The translations under genes and the position numbers were made by a program. A stretch of 64,000 bases of DNA from positions 496,001 through 560,000 of the forward strand of contig NC_089192.1 of assembly GCF_947507565.1 (NCBI RefSeq), given 5' to 3'. This DNA comes from Oscarella lobularis (Eukaryota > Porifera > Homoscleromorpha > Homosclerophorida > Oscarellidae). This document shows positions 37,842-47,442 of this stretch, in pieces. Each line of letters begins with the position of its first letter. Positions within the stretch are counted from its first letter, which is position 1. The notes beneath the pieces were generated by a model, which saw only the letters and a list, made by a program, of their open reading frames with translations, was not told the DNA's origin and did not search any database.

Positions 37842-38122
37842 TTAATTAATTAATTAATCTCCTGCCGATCTCTCCCAATCTATTAATGTTTTTAAATTTA
37901 ATTCAAGTGTCGCTCGGATGTGGGCGTGGTTTTTATTTGTTCTATCTGATGCCCGTATATCCGGGTAGGGTAAACGGCTTTTGAAGGAAAAACGAAGAAA
38001 AACCGTTTACCCTACAATATACGGGCCACTCATATGCTACTACACAGTGGTGTAATAGCGTAATGAAGGCATTTGCTGCGACGGCTGCCCAGCAAATTTA
38101 TTTTTCTAAACAAAATCTTCCG
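37842..38122. other. Intergenic region between convergent genes, with AT microsatellite and hairpin
   Basis: It begins with a TTAA-type microsatellite at 37838-37858 and contains a strong inverted repeat at 37951-38026 (see separate entry). It separates the 3' ends of the unrecognised basic-protein gene and the homocysteine S-methyltransferase gene. No coding region was supported. Confidence 0.6.
37951..38026. repeat. Imperfect inverted repeat (hairpin)
   Basis: The left arm GCCCGTATAT-CCGGG-TAGGGTAAACGG (37951-37977) pairs with the right arm CCGTTTACCCTA-CA-ATATACGGGC (38003-38026). This gives 22 paired bases with a small asymmetric bulge around a purine-rich loop of about 25 nt. It could be a MITE remnant, a processed RNA hairpin or a 3'-end structure. 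Confidence 0.7.
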
Positions 38123-39884
38123 TCAGAGAAGAGTTTTAATAATTCGTATGTCTTTTGGTTCAGTTCTACAGCAACCGCCTACAAGAAATCGAATTTTTTC
38201 AAAAAACAAAGTGCAGTGAAACCTTATTACAGCAGGAAGTTCAATTAATAGCAACTTCCAATTAATTAACTAATTAATTAATTAATCAAGGTTTCACTGC
38301 TTTGCCTGACTAAGCTACCTATCCATTCAGCTCCAGAACTAATCCAGCTGGGTACTAATGCTTCAAGGGAAACTATTGACTCGGCAGACTGCCACCTAAA
38401 CTCAAAGTTCACTTTCTCCCTATAATGTTTGCTAAACAAACCCTTCTTTCGTCCACTTTTCCCCACTATTTGGATACACGACTAACGTCTTTCCTTTCTT
38501 TTCCACAAGTGGTCTAATTTCGTCCAGCAAACTCTGGAATAACAGTATGAAATTCTACGTCTAAACGTGGCTATATTTTTTGTGCACCTTTACATAAATA
38601 GGCGCAGTGCAATTAATCCCAAATCCAATTGCCTCCAACACAGAATCTCATTAGTAGGTCATAGCACAGATACATGTAAGAAATACCTGAGGAAAGTCAA
38701 TGAGAGAGCTCACAGCATCGCTGAGCTTTTCCCCGTGACACAAACATAGTTCGTCCTATAGAGGAACAAACGGATTTGTGCCAAGGAAAGGACGGCACAC
38801 GTTGGACTAGTTACTTTGCACGAGAACGTTATCCAGCAGCGAGCATGGGGAAAGTCATTTCTTAGAAGTTCAAGAATAGCTCTTGCCTCTAGCTAAGGAA
38901 AAAAAATAGACAACGCTAGAGCCTCTATTGTGAAATCCAGTGGGACTTCCATGAAAGCATCCGTCAAAGGGGAGGGAATCAAGCCTTTCAAGCCTATTTT
39001 TACCTGTGCAGGAAGTGTTTCACAAGCCAGCAAATCAACACCCGCCTCCAATAAGGCCTTGATTCGCGGACGATGCCACGCCTGAAGCATCTACAATACA
39101 ACTCGGTCATTTAGCTGGGATTTCCTTTATTTATTTTACCTCTTTCGTTACTGAATTGACGTAAGTGCCTGTGTACTCGGAGCCGTCGTGAAGACAGGCG
39201 CCGTACGGGCCCACGGAGCCAGCAACGAGAGGAAGACGACGGAGCCCAATGCCTTCTTGATACCAAAAAAGTATACACGCGACTTTTTGGCTCAAAAAAA
39301 ATTGAGAAACCTATTTCAATTGGACGACTTCTCTCTTCAGATAAATTGGATTCTTCTATGGCTTGATGAGCCAATTTTACGCTTAATTTAATCAGCGATT
39401 CGGACTCATTTGGAGATATTTTCAGATGTTCGCAAAATCCAGGAATACTAATAATTCGGCATTGCCCAAGTATAATCACTCACAAAATATTCAAATATTA
39501 TACCTCGCTTGATAAGATGCTGTTATTATGACGTCAGATCCACACAAAACGTAACTAAAAAACCAGAATGCTAATCTCAATTAATTAAATTCAAAATTGC
39601 ACCTTTTGTGTACGTCTCTAATAACACTAGGATTATCAGCCAAAAATCTCGCGCTCCACAGAGGATCTCCCTAGTGGACCCAACGCATTTCCAACGATCT
39701 CACACATTTCATGTACGAACTTGTAAATTGTATCCCATTCTTTCGATCTCGGTTGCCAAGCCTCCATCCAAGGCGAGAGAACGCTTTTTAGCTGAGCCTA
39801 ACGGTTTTAGATTGGCTCGGCACTCTGCGTTGCCAGGCGTCTTTCTAACACAAGCACAAGCACATGCTTGTTACCTGTTGCCAT
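38123..39884 (-). CDS. Homocysteine S-methyltransferase (zinc-dependent)
   Basis: A cytosolic Hcy-binding-domain enzyme that moves a methyl group from a donor such as S-methylmethionine or S-adenosylmethionine to homocysteine. The start is at 39884 (MATG, then SAKKRSLALDGGLATEIER after a short intron). Typical blocks follow: GDPLWSARFLADNP, GSDVIITASYQA, GFCEHLKISPNESESLIKL, RLPLVAGSVGPYGACLHDG, HRPRIKALLEAGVDLLACET and GFGINCTAP (first zinc Cys, near 38613). The last exon (38123-38178) supplies the GGCCRTEP zinc site plus a short tail and TGA. Reading on unspliced from the previous exon would give a product ending SLVRQSSETLIN that lacks the Cys pair. The final intron (38179-38318, 140 nt against the usual 55) contains an inverted repeat. 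It is divergent from the next gene across 245 bp. Which donor it uses cannot be told. Confidence 0.92.
38206..38305. repeat. MITE-like inverted repeat in the last HMT intron
   Basis: The arms CAAAGTGCAGTGAAACCTT (38206-38224) and AAGGTTTCACTGCTTTG (38288-38304) are inverted repeats differing by a 2-nt indel. The interior holds a second small palindrome (GGAAGTT ... AACTTCC) and a TTAA microsatellite. The CAGTGAAACCT termini resemble pogo/Tigger-type transposon ends. No clear target duplication was seen. It accounts for most of the excess length of this intron. Confidence 0.55.
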
Positions 39885-40129
39885 GCGAAAAGAAAGAAGT
39901 CAAAGGGAGACACATTACCGCGCGCGCTAGATCAGTGTACGCCTTCTCAGACAGAATCGGCTCTAGAACGCGATTCGTGCCACTTTCAGCTGTTCTTTTA
40001 AGTAAGACAGAAGATTCTCACCTTGTACCTACTCTGCGGTAAACGAACTCGGTCCTGTAGCGCAGTTTTCATCCGATTTGCCAAAGCGAGGTGTAAACAA
40101 ACCTGTCGCTAGGGTCTCTTTCTCGCCTA

Positions 40130-43100
40130 ATGGAGGAGAATCCAACCGGTACGGCACTCGACGTCGATTTCGCATGCATCATCTCACCGATTTTCGCCCA
40201 CACTAGCATCTCCCCCGCCTCTCGAGACGGAAAAAGAGAAAGAAACTCTAGAAGAGGTTGTCGCCGTTCACACGTCGTCCCCGTCACCAGAAGAGTCTCA
40301 GTCGAATAAAGACGAAAAATCGCCGTCGCCGTCGCCGTCGCCACCGCTGGACGGAAAACCGTCGCCGGATGTGGAAGCGGAACGCAAATCTTCTCAGGGA
40401 AGGCATGTCACGTTTCAGGAAGAAGTCGAAACCGTGCCGGCAACGTCGACGCCCACAGCGGAAGACGTAATTAAATTCGTTAATTCATTCATTAATAATT
40501 AAAGCATTGCTGATTAGGATGATGAACAGATGGAAATCCCGTCTGAGAAACCTTTAACGGAACAGAAGGAAATCTCTGATTTTGAAACACCACAGGAGGA
40601 GTCTTCCGCTGACGTACCGCCTGTAGAAATTCCTGCGGAAGAGCTTCTAGTTGAGAACCCAGAGCCGAAAACGCCGTCTATAGAAATTCCTTCTGAGCAG
40701 CTTCTTGCTGAGAACCGAGAGTCAAACCTACCGTCTGTGGAAACGACGGAAATTCCTGCTGAGCGGCTTTTGGTTGAGAACCCAGAGTCAAACCTATCGT
40801 CTGTGGAAACAATGGAGATTCCTGCTGAGCAGCTTCTTGTTGAGAAAACGGAAGCCGAGAGTCTAACAGAGGAGGAAATCTCTACTGAAGACTCCTCTTC
40901 GCAAATCGAGTCTCCGCCTTCATCCGAATTGGGAAAAATTCATAATCTCCTCGACAATTTGGAAGGCGGCGACGAGACGGCTTTAGAAAGCGATTTGCCG
41001 CCGCCGCCGCTCTTTCAGCGACCCGAGCACCGTCCTCACTACGAGAGAATCGACCAGCTCAAGTCTCGCATCGACGAGGAATCAGTGGGCATTACAGATT
41101 TATCCTACCTCGACGATTTCGAGGAAGAAGTGAAGGAGGACGTTTTGATGATCGGTAACGTTTCGCTGGAAGAGGTGCAGGAGGAGGAGCGTCGTCTTCG
41201 CGACGAACACGTCGCGTATCAAAGGCAGGAAGCCGAGCGACAGCGACGCGTACAAAAGGAGCTGGCACAACGCGAGGAGGAAGCGAAACGCGACGTGACG
41301 CGACTGATGAAGGATAAGAGAAAGGAGATACAGTTACGAGAGGTTGGTGGTTTGTTATATTATTTGAAGGGATATGCTGGTAAACATTGGTTGGTTCTAG
41401 TCGTTGACTTTGCAGAAGGATCGATTGCAGCATGATATGCTGCAGAAAGCGTATCGTAGAGCGGAGCAGCGACTTTTGACGGCGTTCAAGAGACGGCGAG
41501 CTGAAGTGAAAGTAAGGGATAGTAGCCTTGGCCTGCATTGTGAACTGATTAACTAGCCAATAATTCAACCTAGATATGTATAGGCTAATAACCCTGGCCA
41601 GATGGCTATACTGTATTCATAGTGCTTGAATATTTTTTATACCTTGTCTCTTTCTACCAGACAATGTATGGAGACTTGGAGACAGCTGACGGGCAGTACG
41701 GAGGCAGCAAGGGAAGACGATGGAAGGTCGACTGGTCCAAGACACCTCAACCAATACAAATCAAACTAAATTGCCTACGCGGAGTGAAGGACAAGTTGCC
41801 CGGTGAGAAGAGATAAGTGTCCTAGAGAATCAATAGGATTATAGACTTTTAGCGAGTCGCTACGTTATGATGGTGTCTATGTATGATCGTTTGGGTGGTC
41901 ACGTATTGCGCTGGTCGTCGTTGAAAGGGCAGCAGTGGGGCGGAGCAACGCTGCCCGTCACTCACAACGGATTTTTTCACAGCGTGGAACTCAAAGTAAT
42001 TTTAGAATAAAATCTACATAGAATTGATTACCTTTATTTTTTGTCTATATCTATAGATTGATCAGAGCGTGTTCACCGTGTGTCCGGCCAGACCAGACAT
42101 TCGTCCTGGCATGGTCCTGATGTTCGAGCTTTTTATTCTACGAGGTTCCGTCACTCCAACCGATCGCGTCGTCGCCTGGAGCGCTTTTCCCATCTCCGAC
42201 GCCGAGTTCAACGTCATCGAGGGAAAGTAAGGCAAAGAAAAAGACGAAGGACTCTTTCTTAGCATACACTAATCTAGATATAAGTGCTCCTTGCTGAGAG
42301 GAGACGTTGATCCTCGCATTGACAAGCACGAGAAGCTCGAGGAACTAATGGCAAAAGATTTGGAAAATTGGCTCGGAAATCTCTACTTTGAAGTCATCAA
42401 ACTCCCAAGGCAAGGCGACGAATTCTCTTAGAAATGGAGTGAAAATACGAATTCGTATCTATTTCAGGTATGTTGCTGGGCAGAAAGAATACGAAGTCGA
42501 GCTCCAATTCACGTCGGGTCTCCTCGGTTTCCCTGATCGCACGAACGATCCTCAGTCAGTCGTTGACGGCAATGACCCCATACTGGACGAAGACGCTGAA
42601 GCGGAGGCGGCACTTGCCGCCAGTCGAAGCAGCCGACGCGGTTCGACCGTGTCCGGCCATTCCGACGCAAAATCAGAGGTAATAACGAATATTTGGAAGG
42701 TAAATTTTAAAGGAGATGATTTGGGGTTAGCTTCGTTTGCGTACGGCGGCGCGTTTGCGTCCGGAGACGTCGGTCCAGCAGTCGCGGAAGATGCTAGAAG
42801 GCGAGGAATCGTCGGACAGCGAAGACGACGACGCGATGAATGACGCCGAGGACTTTGTCGAGGAAAAAGCGAACCCCGGTCTCTACTACAAGGTAAAGAG
42901 GCCTCGTTTTACGAATAGCTATGTCCTGATATTTCTCCCCCCAAGTTGCATACGAGAAATCCGGCGGATAAGCATTATAAAAAAGTCTATACCATGCTGC
43001 CGAAAACTCCTCTTCTTAAGAGGAAAAAGAAGAAGGCGATGAGCTATGCAGAAGAGCTAGGGCAGCATTCTGTAGCCGTGAAGTAAGCTGAAGGAAAACG

Positions 43101-44554
43101 AAGCTCGTTCCCTCGGTTATTTCTTCTTCCCCAAGGCCTCCGTTTTCTACCAAGGCGCGTACAGATCGTCGCAGCGCCAAGAAAGTTCAATACATAGGAC
43201 GACAGCTTCTGTCCGAATTGGGTCTGTCTCAGTGGCGCTCGAGGGAATTCTGGGGCATGATGATCATGTTTATCATCGTCTTTTGGGTTCGTCTCTATCT
43301 GCACTACATTGGCCAGTGGCTTTTCTTGAATGCCATACGAATTCCAGTCAATAGGTGAGCGTGCCTTTTCCCCCTCCCATGATGGGCGTCGATTTTCACG
43401 TTTACCTAGATTTGAAATTTTGGCTTATACGGTCTTTCTCAACTATCAAAACACGCTGCTATTCACGCGAGAAGAATTCGGCGTCGTCGTCGTCGGTCCA
43501 ATGACAAATATCGTCATATTTGCCCTACTAATTATGGCGAGTTGGGCATCGCAGAGGACATTCGGCTCGTTTCCGAATCTCCTCTCGAGATTCGTCATAG
43601 CCTTTGGCATCGAAACGGCCCTCGACCCAATCCTCATATTCGTCGTCGACGCGGCCATGATGAGATACGAAAACCAATCAGGTAAATCTAAGTTTAGCCA
43701 GCGCCGAGGTCAATCAAACAGGAAGTTGATCTTATAAGGAACCGGAGCAATCGCGGATGCGGCGAAGTTGTATTGGCACTTCTACAGGTTGGAGGGAAGT
43801 GGCTTGGCCGGCGCCTTCCTCACCGTCTTTATCTATTTCTTCACCATCTTCGTCACGCTCTCCTGTCTCTATATGTATTTTCTCAAGCTGCACAACAACG
43901 GTCGCATGTTGGACATCTACAATCGTCTCCACGGCAACGAAGCGGACTTTTTCTCGCCACAAGATCTCGAAGTCTCCAACGAGGAATTAAATTACATCAT
44001 ACAGAAAGCGGAACAGTGGCGCGGTCAGGAAGGGGAACGACGCAAAACAGCCGTATACGATTACGTATGGGAAGAGGAAGAGGTGAGCCGTTCATTCGAT
44101 ATACAATGAAAGTGGGCGGAGATTTCTAATTTTTTCGTACGTAGGCCGAACGGGATGTCGATCGTCGCAAGCCAATTCGACGCGAAGTGACGACGCACGT
44201 ATCTATCTATACCGTCCATCTCGACGGCCTACGCGAATTGCATCGTCACTTTTTGCGTCTACCCGACGGAACGATTGTGGAGGTGAAAAAATCTCAGTTT
44301 TGATATCTCGCGCGCGTCAACTTTTTTTCTCCGCCTCCACGGTGCAGGTGTTCGGCGACATTGGCGCCGCCGGGAAATACGGCTTGGACGACCAAACGGC
44401 GTCGCGCGTTCAGACGACGGCGACGACGGCAGGTGGTAACGTGAGAGGTTTCACTCCATTTATGGCCGCGTCGCGGCCAGTCACTACCGCCGCTTATCGA
44501 CCGCAAACCGGCTTTTTAGCCGTCCCCGGTGCGGAAGCGGCTGGAATGAAATGA
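40130..44554 (+). CDS. Large uncharacterised membrane protein with acidic repeat N-terminus and four TM segments
   Basis: Start ATG 40130 (MEENPT, then SPPPLETEKEKETLEE after a 58-nt intron). The N-terminal half is disordered and acidic with about four imperfect repeats around EIPAEQLLVENPES (40624-40863). Next comes a charged coiled coil (EEVQEEERRLRDEH ... REEEAKRDVTRLMKDKRK). A conserved globular region begins RRWKVDWSKTPQPIQIKL and includes DRLGGHVLRWSSLKGQQW (C2-like, inference), then PRYVAGQKEYEVELQF across a GC-AG intron (42410-42466). Four hydrophobic segments follow: MMIMFIIVFWVRLYLHYI, NIVIFALLIMASW, FGIETALDPILIFVVDA and FLTVFIYFFTIFVTLSCLY. A cytosolic C-terminal tail ends AGMK. 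The architecture faintly suggests the OFCC1/ojoplano type, but I could not confirm this and give no symbol. One gene or two cannot be fully excluded near 41.5-41.66 kb, though splice phases fit one. Confidence 0.75.
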
Positions 44555-45183
44555 ATGCGGAATGCCTCTAAAATATACTTCCTCGTCAAAGGGCAATTCG
44601 ATTTGCATAGCGATGAACGTGGACGTAGTGTTAGTTGCAATAGAAACAGATTTCACATGTATGTATGCATCGTAGCAGGGTGCGCCCTTTGCATGAGTCA
44701 TTTATAATCATATGACGGAGTCGCCTCTCATGCTCATACACGGCGGGGGAGGAAGCACGAGGCATGTGACGCCGTAGCTGTAGCGCGAAAAGGACGATTC
44801 GCGCGCGGGCGCGCAAGCCCACGCACTCACAGGAAAGCAAAGCGGAGTGGAAGACAAAGGAGGAATAACAGTGCCGCACTGGCGGCTCTCGCCGCCCGCG
44901 CGACGGACCGGAATAGGCGTGATCACACACTTGCCCTTTGTATTAGCAGCCGTTGCGCGTGTGCATCATTAGCTCAACGACCAATCGCGAACGGATTGAC
45001 GTCATTATTGATCTACGGCTGCCAAGGCAACACGCCGCAAAAACGCCGGCTCGTACGCGATCGTGCCAGGATCCGTCGCCCACCGCGTGCGCGCGCACTC
45101 GATCCCCGGCCCCTATCTAGCGCCGGCCGGCACACACGCCCATCTCAAAGCGGTTAGTCACTCGCCCGCGCGAACTTCCGACT
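44555..45183. promoter_or_regulatory. GC-rich upstream region of the C-clamp gene with CCAAT and CRE
   Basis: The 629 bp between genes. It contains CCAAT at 44981 and a palindromic CRE TGACGTCA at 44997-45004, about 180 bp upstream of the next ATG, in CpG-rich DNA with GCGCGC runs. ORFs on either strand here lack any family signature and are judged spurious. Confidence 0.5.
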
Positions 45184-46945
45184 ATGTTCTCGCAAGATCA
45201 ACCGACCCAGTCGGAACGCCGGGTCCACGCGCTACGCTCGGATGGTTACTATTACCCGGGAACGATCGAATCGCGCAACGGGAACGATTACGCGATCGCC
45301 TTCGACGACGGCCATTGTTACGACGTCGTCGAAAACCACATCGTCGGCACCGGCTTTCGTTCGTGGACCGACAACAGTTTGCCTCGACTCAAACACGGTC
45401 AAAAAGTCGTCTGTCTCGTCGGCGATCGCGAGTGGGTCGAAGCGGACGTGTTGGAACATGACGCAACACAAAATAGCGTCATGGTGTCGCTCGGCGACGG
45501 TACCGAACTGCTCGTTCCGCCGCGACAATTGCGACTTGCCGCGAACGCCGAACGGCGACGATCGTCGCTCGACGACGGATATACGTCTGCGTCGCCGGAT
45601 CTTTCGTTTTCTGGCGTCAGTCCCCGGTGAGTTGGCGCGGGAAGGGAGGCGCGCCAAACGCGTCGCGACGCCGCCCCCGCCGCTTTTCCTTTTCGTTCGC
45701 GAAAGCGGGGTTTCGATTCGATCGATCGCGCGTGCGCGATTCTACGATCGCGGGCGCTTCGCGCGCTCCGGGCGGCATGAGAGAAAAAGGGAGGGAAAAT
45801 GGACTGGGGTGGGGTGGGACCCGAAATAAAAGGTCGATTCCCCGTGTTTATGCTTTCTCTTTCTCTCGAAAGACTCGATAAGCGGCTCGAAGAGGCGCGT
45901 CGCGCCAAGACCGAACGCGAAGCGGAAAGCATTCTCGACGAATGCACCGTTGCGCTCGTGTTGACTTCCCTATCGAGTTCGCCCACGTCGTGGGACTCGT
46001 CATCGCGACAAGGTACGTTTTCGTTTCCTTCGAACGAAGGGGGCCTCGCTCGCGAAACCGGTCGATTCTAAGTTATTTTCCGACTTCAGGACTTGGCCGC
46101 CCGCCCGATTCGCCAGTGTGGCGTTCGAAACGTCATCCGCCCCCGGCTTCGCCGCTGGCGACTGGTCACGCCCATGCGGGAAAGGCGTGGCCAACGCAGG
46201 ATGGCAGTCGTGCGTCTCCGTGTCCTAGTTGGGCTTCGCGCTCGACGGCCACCCCGCCGCCCGGAATAGGCGAGCAGGAAAATGATAGCAGCGCGCCCGT
46301 GTCTCCCGCTCTCTTTACGACTCGCGCGGTAAGACACACTGTGAGAGGAAGCGCACGTGCTCGACGCGTGCTTCCTCTTTGGGTTCGCGTAAAAACGTCG
46401 TTGCTTATGCGTCTTTCATCTTCCGTTTCAGTATTCACCGTCTTCGTGTCCGGGAAGCCCTAACGTTCGATTTTCCTACTATCCGACGACGTGAGTGCAT
46501 GAAAGAAATGCGCGCCCCGGCGAAGTGACTGAATTAATCACGTGTTTTTCGCAGTGTTCCCGCGGAAGCGTCAGCTGATGCGGTATTGGCACTCGCCAGC
46601 ATGAAACAAGCAGATAACCGATCGTCCTATCACAAGTCGCACCCGATTTCGATACCCCACACGAGTTTCCGCGTTCATCCCTACGCGGAAGAGCGATCGT
46701 TCACGCCGCCGCGCGCCGACATGCCGCCGCTCTACAAAGTCCTCGATCTCGATCCGGGACGCGTTCAAACGGGGGGCGTTCCGCGCGGTTCGCCCGCGCG
46801 CCCGCGGCAACCGCACGGCGCATCGCCGGTGAGAAAATTTCGAAGCGACGGCCGGAAATGCCGTAAGGTTTACGGCATGGAGAACAAGCATCTTTGGTGC
46901 ACGCAGTGTCGGTGGAAAAAAGCTTGCGTTCGATTTATAGACTAA
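45184..46945 (+). CDS. ZNF395/SLC2A4RG/ZNF704-type protein: Tudor-like domain plus C-clamp
   Basis: Probably a sequence-specific nuclear DNA-binding protein related to the HDBP/GLUT4-enhancer-factor family. Start ATG 45184 (MFSQDQPTQ). Exon 1 encodes a Tudor-like module ([60 protein letters not shown]). Middle exons give a helix ([17 protein letters not shown]) and a Pro/Ser-rich linker. The last exon ends with the C-clamp: [19 protein letters not shown] then [11 protein letters not shown], four Cys placed as in ZNF395 and TCF C-clamps. Stop TAA at 46943. No C2H2 zinc finger could be found in any exon, unlike the vertebrate members. The symbol denotes the family, not a one-to-one orthologue. 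Confidence 0.85.
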
Positions 46946-47442
46946 AACTTGGGCTGTTCTGTATAATTAGCTGGCTTTTGACGTAGTTTTCTATCATTCG
47001 GTCATTTAGCTTTTTAGTTAAGGAATGCATATGTAGAGTTTATTGCGGTACCTTGGGGGAAGAAGTTGAGTTGCATGTGCTCTATTTGCTTTTATGTATA
47101 TTTCTATGCCCGGCTTATATAAATAGCCATTCGCCGATTCTTGAATGGTTCATTGTATTTGCGTAATGTAAACATCCTGTGAGTCAACTGGTAGCATCCA
47201 CCTGCGCTGATTGCATCTATGCAAAGCCAGATGGTGGTGTTTCGTATGCAGTTATGGGCTAAGAGCAAAGTCCAGGAAGAGCAAAGTCCAGGAAGGTCAG
47301 AAGGTCAAGCTCTAATTTCCGCTTCCATACGTTTTACGTACGGGTGCTTTTATTACAGAAGAGTGCCCGTATTGGTCACCGCCCGAAAGTTTGAGACTTC
47401 GCATTGTTGCTTGGCAAGCTAGCATTCTAGCGGCGTCGAAAT
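46946..47442. other. Intergenic region
   Basis: The 3' flank of the C-clamp gene and promoter of the myotubularin gene. A 15-bp tandem duplication (GAGCAAAGTCCAGGA twice) lies at about 47263-47297. No gene was supported here. Confidence 0.5.

Noticed and set aside
38063-38248. Plus-strand ORF of 61 codons
   Set aside because: It runs antisense over the HMT last exon and its intron repeat; it is a by-product of AT-rich sequence.
44631-44930. Minus-strand ORFs of 72-99 codons upstream of the C-clamp gene
   Set aside because: GC-rich promoter-like DNA with no recognisable protein features.
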